Shown here in pieces: positions 36,859 to 40,359 of a DNA stretch of 40,359 bases. A model generated the notes under the pieces. That model worked only from the letters and a program-made list of their open reading frames with translations. It searched no databases and was not told where the DNA came from. The DNA lies in the NCBI GenBank assembly GCA_027490255.1, contig JAIXYM010000015.1:1-40359 (forward strand), read 5' to 3'. The stretch comes from Oxalobacteraceae bacterium. Its GTDB lineage: Bacteria > Pseudomonadota > Gammaproteobacteria > Burkholderiales > Burkholderiaceae_D. The first letter of the stretch is position 1. Each line of letters begins with the position of its first letter. Position numbers and translations under genes: made by a program.

Positions 36859-38646
36859 TCAACCCGCTTTACCATTCGGTCGACGCACTCCGGCTTCAAT
36901 AATCTGATACGTGGGCGGGGCCTTAGGCCCCGTGGTGTCTTCTTCAGATTGAATCGGATCAAAACGCCAGGTGTGCTCATGGAATTCAGCAACTTGCGTT
37001 CTGTGAGCAATGCTGATGACCGTTGTGTTCGGCAGTTCCTCCAGCAATTGCTCATAGAGCGCCTTTTCTGTTTCGCTATCGAGTGCACTACTCGCTTCGT
37101 CAAGAAACAACAAATCAGGCTTGGTTAGCAGCGCTCGCATAAAGGCGATTCGTTGCTGCTCGCCGGGTGACAAGCGCTGACTCCAGTTGTCTTCGGTATC
37201 CAGTAATGGTGCGAGATGGTCAAGCCGACAGCTTTGCAGGTAATGTCGGATGGCGAGATCCTTGAATGTATCCGAGCCACTGGGGTAGCCGATAGCAGAG
37301 CGCAGCGTACCAATGGGCAGATAGCTACGCTGTGGAATGAATAGTACGCTGAGCTTGTGTGGAATTTCGACGCTGCCCGATCCGTAGGGCCAGATGCCAG
37401 CGATGGCTCGGAACAAGGTGGATTTGCCACACCCTGAAGGTCCTGTCACTAGTATTCTTTGCCCAGTTTGTACGCGCGAGGTGAATGCGGTGTTTACCTG
37501 CGTGCCATTCGGCAGATGCAGCACAAGCGCCTCAATGAGCAGTGCGCCGACATTGTTATGGAGGACTGAGATTTCCGAGGGTTGTTCATGAGCGGCGATG
37601 GTAGCTTCGTGAAAGCCAGCCAGTCGATTGACGCTAGCCTTCCATTCGGCCAGTTGACCATAGGCGTCAATGAACCATGACAGCGCAGACTGCACTTGCC
37701 CGAATGCGGAAGAAATCTGCATCAGGCCGCCCAAAGTGAATGCGCCGGAAAAGTATCGGGGCGCACCCACCAGAAAAGGAAAAATAACCGCAAACTGCGC
37801 GTAGAAAGTCGAGGTGATATTCAGGCGTTTGCTTGTTTTCATGATCGCCCACCAGTTTTCGCGTATGCGTGCAAACTGGCCCGACAGATGGCGCTGTGCA
37901 TGACCTTCTCCCTGATACAAGGCAATTGGCTCTGCGTTTTCGCGCAATCGAATCAATCCAAAACGGAAATCTGCTTCAAAACGTTGCTGATCGACGTTTT
38001 GTTTAACAAGCGGCTTACCAATTAAGGCAACCAGCAACGAACCGAGGCTGGCGTAGCCAATGGCAAACCAGACCATGTAGCCAGGAATCGTCCACTGCTG
38101 ACCACTCAGCATGAAACTCAGCGGTCCGCTGACAGACCAGAGTATCCCGATGAAGGATACAAGCGTGACTACACTGGAAAGCAAGCCGAGTGACAATGAG
38201 AGGCTACCGCTGGTGAGGTACTTCAGGTCTTCAGCGATACGCTGATCGGGATTGTCTGCGCTCTGGTTCTGCTCAATCCGATAGTAGGACTGGTTCTCCA
38301 GCCAGAGCGACATGTACTGCTTTGTCATCCAACCACGCCAGCGTATCTCTAGCGCTTGCGTGATGTAGATTTTGTATATAGCGACGGCGATATAAATAAA
38401 AGCGAGCCTGGAGAATCGCCACAGTTGGACCCAGAATTCGTCCAGATTTTTTGTTTCTAGCGCGTTATAAAAGTCGCGATTCCACTCGTTGAACAGCACA
38501 TTCAAGTAAACGAGCCCCAGCGTTAACGCGACGACTAAAAAGAGCAACAGACGCGCCGTCCATTTTTCCTCGGATCTCCAGAATGGGGAGAGCAACTTCC
38601 AGATTTTTGTCGATGACCGTGTGAATTTCATGGATTTGTTTGTCAT
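36859..38646 (-). CDS. YddA/SbmA-BacA-like ABC transporter (fused permease and ATPase)
   Basis: 595 residues. The N-terminal SbmA/BacA-like membrane domain starts about 30 (LLLFLVVALTLGLVYLNVLF) and shows FNEWNRDFYNALE, WRGWMTKQYMSLWL and the DNPDQRIAEDL motif of this family. The C-terminal ATPase carries Walker A GPSGCGKSTLFRAIAG, signature RLSPGEQQRIAFMR and Walker B LLFLDEASSALD. Relatives move peptides, vitamin B12 or very long chain acyl compounds; the substrate is unknown here. An ATG five codons downstream is an alternative start. No clear ribosome-binding site. Confidence 0.9.
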   Translation of the reverse strand: MTNKSMKFTRSSTKIWKLLSPFWRSEEKWTARLLLFLVVALTLGLVYLNVLFNEWNRDFYNALETKNLDEFWVQLWRFSRLAFIYIAVAIYKIYITQALEIRWRGWMTKQYMSLWLENQSYYRIEQNQSADNPDQRIAEDLKYLTSGSLSLSLGLLSSVVTLVSFIGILWSVSGPLSFMLSGQQWTIPGYMVWFAIGYASLGSLLVALIGKPLVKQNVDQQRFEADFRFGLIRLRENAEPIALYQGEGHAQRHLSGQFARIRENWWAIMKTSKRLNITSTFYAQFAVIFPFLVGAPRYFSGAFTLGGLMQISSAFGQVQSALSWFIDAYGQLAEWKASVNRLAGFHEATIAAHEQPSEISVLHNNVGALLIEALVLHLPNGTQVNTAFTSRVQTGQRILVTGPSGCGKSTLFRAIAGIWPYGSGSVEIPHKLSVLFIPQRSYLPIGTLRSAIGYPSGSDTFKDLAIRHYLQSCRLDHLAPLLDTEDNWSQRLSPGEQQRIAFMRALLTKPDLLFLDEASSALDSETEKALYEQLLEELPNTTVISIAHRTQVAEFHEHTWRFDPIQSEEDTTGPKAPPTYQIIEAGVRRPNGKAG

Positions 38647-38979
38647 GGGACTTAGGCTGGGTTGCTTGTTCTCAGCCGACTTGCCTTGCAGGATTTTGTC
38701 GCTTCGCGGATTTTCGACGGACTACCGCCCAAACAGGCAGCACTATGTAGCGCGGTTAATGGTCAATCGACTCTAGTCAAAGACAATGAAAAGTGGCGCC
38801 CGACACAGCAGGCGCAATCTCAGCTTGGCACCCGCTGGTGGCGGACTTTTCGCTGATGACTTTGTCGAGCAGGAATCACTTTTATTTTTAATCTTTTTGC
38901 CCAGCGGACTAGAATTCGATTAACACTTGTTCGATTCACACTCTTTCGATTCACACTCGCCCATTCTTCTGTTTACCCA
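38647..38979. other. 333-base gap with a short tandem repeat
   Basis: No credible gene. The left part should hold the promoter of the ABC gene. The right part, AT-rich at 38878-38930, carries three tandem 15-bp repeats listed separately, and ends at the stop of the reductase gene. Confidence 0.6.
38915..38959 (+). repeat. Three tandem 15-bp repeats
   Basis: TTCGATTAACACTTG, TTCGATTCACACTCT and TTCGATTCACACTCG follow each other without gaps in a non-coding gap. Function unknown; probably a small slippage-prone repeat. Confidence 0.85.
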
Positions 38980-39888
38980 TCAGGAAAATTTATCTTCCGC
39001 ACTTCCGACGCGCTGCCCAGGGTTATGTTGCTCCAACTCGATCAAGATAGCTGAGTGGTCGGCTGCCGGATGTGTGGTGACAAGGTGTCGAAAGTTATCG
39101 GCGACGAGCGCCGTGACTGGCAAACGAATGCTGGCCGATTCGGCTGCGTGTAAGATGTTTTCAAGATCCTTTAACTGCGTTTTGACTTGACCACCCGGCA
39201 CAAAGTTTCTGTCGAGCATTCGTTGGCCGTGGACTTCCAGTATTCGGCTTTCAGCAAAGCCGCCGCGGATTGCTGTGCGCATTGCCGCAGGATCTGCGCC
39301 GCCAGCTTGTGCCAACAACATGGCCTCTGCCACGATGTTGATTGTTGCACCAACGATCAGTTGATTACATAACTTCGCAACCTGCCCACAGCCTGCCGGT
39401 CCGACGCGGGTTGCGCGCCCCATGACCGAAAGTACGGGTAAGGCGCGCTCAAATTGCTCAATGTCGCCACCGGCCATGATCGCGAGAGTCGCCGCTTCTG
39501 CGCCTAGTACGCCTCCGGATACGGGGGCATCGATAAAATGAATACCGCTTTTTGCCAATAAGGCGTGGAGGTCTATGGCTTCAGATTGCTTGGTCGAACT
39601 CATGTCGATCACTAGCGCATTCTTTTTAAGAGTCGGCAGCGCCGCCTCCAGCGCACTGCGTACTTCGGGGCCGGCAGCCAGCATCGTGATGATGATGTCG
39701 GCATCAGCCGCATCTAGCGGAGTCGAAGCCACTGTTGCGCCAAACGGTACCAGCGCCTCGGCCTTCGCAACTGTGCGATTCCAAGCTTTCAGGGGGTATC
39801 CCGCATTGAGTAAATTGATCGCCATGGGTTTGCCCATGAGCCCAATGCCAAAAAATGCGATGCTTGGTTTTTGTGTTTTTGTTGTCAT
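38980..39888 (-). CDS. glxR: 2-hydroxy-3-oxopropionate (tartronate semialdehyde) reductase-like
   Basis: 302 residues. Beta-hydroxyacid dehydrogenase family: NAD(P) site IAFFGIGLMGKPMAINLLNA, substrate-binding FIDAPVSGGVLGAEAATL, and the catalytic Lys in GCGQVAKLCNQL. Relatives are GlxR/GarR and 3-hydroxyisobutyrate dehydrogenase, which are hard to separate by eye. The presence of a glycerate kinase in the window favours the tartronate-semialdehyde role. GAGGGGA precedes the ATG. It has its own promoter (39912-39940) just after the rRNA terminator. Confidence 0.85.
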   Translation of the reverse strand: MTTKTQKPSIAFFGIGLMGKPMAINLLNAGYPLKAWNRTVAKAEALVPFGATVASTPLDAADADIIITMLAAGPEVRSALEAALPTLKKNALVIDMSSTKQSEAIDLHALLAKSGIHFIDAPVSGGVLGAEAATLAIMAGGDIEQFERALPVLSVMGRATRVGPAGCGQVAKLCNQLIVGATINIVAEAMLLAQAGGADPAAMRTAIRGGFAESRILEVHGQRMLDRNFVPGGQVKTQLKDLENILHAAESASIRLPVTALVADNFRHLVTTHPAADHSAILIELEQHNPGQRVGSAEDKFS

Positions 39889-39911
39889 GTTCCCCTCGAA
39901 TTTCTGAGAAT

Positions 39912-39940
39912 TTTATCGTGTTGCCCTTTGACGATGGCAA
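39912..39940 (-). promoter_or_regulatory. Promoter of the glxR-like gene
   Basis: Minus strand: TTGCCA (39935-39940), 17-base spacer, GATAAA (39912-39917). The -35 touches the T-tract of the rRNA terminator just upstream, so the two elements are packed tightly. Confidence 0.6.
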
Positions 39941-39975
39941 AAAAAAACCCCAACTGATATTCAGTTGGGGTTTTT
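39939..39975 (-). terminator. Terminator of the rRNA operon
   Basis: On the minus strand after 5S: AACCCCAACTGA, 3-base loop, TCAGTTGGGGTT, then nine Ts. A perfect 12-bp stem (39946-39972). The plus strand also has a T-tract, so it can act in both directions. Confidence 0.95.
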
Positions 39976-39983
39976 CACATAAT

Positions 39984-40099
39984 AGCCTGACGATGACCTA
40001 CTTTCACACTGGTTGCAGCACTATCATCGGCGCAAAGTCGTTTCACGGTCCTGTTCGGGATGGGAAGGGGTGGTACCAACTCGCTATGGTCATCAGGCA
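39984..40099 (-). rRNA. rrf: 5S ribosomal RNA
   Basis: About 116 bases on the minus strand, starting TGCCTGATGACCATAGCGAG and closing GTAGGTCATCGTCAGGC. The two ends pair (GCCTGA/TCAGGC), and the internal CCATCCCGAACAGG and CGCCGATGATAGTG blocks are the conserved 5S loops. The sequence is of the Burkholderiales type. Ends are placed by comparison with known 5S and may be off by one or two bases. Confidence 0.96.
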
Positions 40100-40249
40100 T
40101 AACTTGTAAAGTTACTTGTGTCTCCGTAGGTGCCGGAGCTCACAAATAACCCAATCTGGAAGAAGTAGTTTTTACTGCAATTTTAGCGGTCGTGATGCTC
40201 AATCGATTCATTGGCAAACACATAAACATTGTCTATAACAATCAATGTT
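40100..40249 (-). other. 23S-5S spacer, no tRNA
   Basis: About 150 bases without a tRNA gene. Next to the 23S end is CTATAAC-AATCAAT-GTTATAG (40233-40253), a perfect 7-bp hairpin, possibly part of rRNA processing. Confidence 0.6.
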
Positions 40250-40359
40250 ATAGGGACAAGCCGCACGGGCAATTAGTACTGGTTAGCTTAACGCATTACT
40301 GCGCTTCCACACCCAGCCTATCAACGTCCTGGTCTCGAACGACCCTTTAGGGGAATCAA
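40250..40359 (-). rRNA. rrl: 23S ribosomal RNA, 3' end only
   Basis: Minus strand, cut by the right edge. The visible 3' end includes CTAACCAGTACTAATTGCCC and GTGCGGCTTGTCCC, typical for the betaproteobacterial 23S terminus. The exact 3' end (near 40250) is estimated from the match to the usual end. Confidence 0.93.

Overview
The window is a stretch of bacterial chromosome from a betaproteobacterium, almost certainly order Burkholderiales. This rests on the 5S rRNA sequence, the gene orders dusB-fis-purH-ruvC-ruvA-ruvB and tyrS / M23 peptidase / anmK / erpA / bactofilin / argC / rpsI-rplM, the two 16-stranded-type porins ending in Phe, and coq7 for ubiquinone. The genus cannot be fixed from the sequence alone. 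Most genes look like those of a free-living aerobe.

Layout. 1-7298 is an accessory-looking, visibly AT-richer zone: the start of an unknown gene at the left edge, then two paralogous leucine-rich-repeat genes (652-2136 and 5757-7097, both minus) that flank valS and a DUF2147 gene. Both LRR proteins appear to carry a degenerate F-box-like segment ahead of the repeats, a layout known from eukaryote-directed effectors such as the GALA proteins of Ralstonia. The second copy is cut by a single in-frame amber codon. 7299-13628 (minus) is the recombination/purine block ruvB, ruvA, ruvC, purH, fis, dusB. It is interrupted between ruvC and purH by a small GIY-YIG nuclease gene and an array of REP-like palindromes, three of them in a 127-bp tandem repeat.

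13711-16148 (minus) holds a histidine phosphatase, dtd and tyrS; divergently, 16274-18756 holds an M23 peptidase and anmK (peptidoglycan remodelling and recycling). 18836-21833 (minus) holds erpA, a bactofilin, argC, rpsI and rplM, with a clear promoter and a palindromic leader before rplM. 22114-26770 holds an OsmC-like gene, a gene remnant, coq7, and two porins separated by a BamE-like lipoprotein.

26826-31978 (minus) is DUF3025, pyrC, a glycerate kinase and an Atm1-type exporter. 32088-38646 holds a YciA-type thioesterase, a fadD-type acyl-CoA ligase, a lipoprotein aminopeptidase, an M20 amidohydrolase and a YddA/SbmA-like ABC protein. 38980-39888 is a tartronate-semialdehyde-reductase-like gene, which pairs metabolically with the glycerate kinase. 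The right edge is the 3' end of an rRNA operon on the minus strand (23S partial, 5S, strong terminator).

The parts most worth a second look are the F-box-like/LRR pair with its amber interruption, the GIY-YIG/REP module placed inside a conserved locus, and the structured leaders of porin 1 and rplM.
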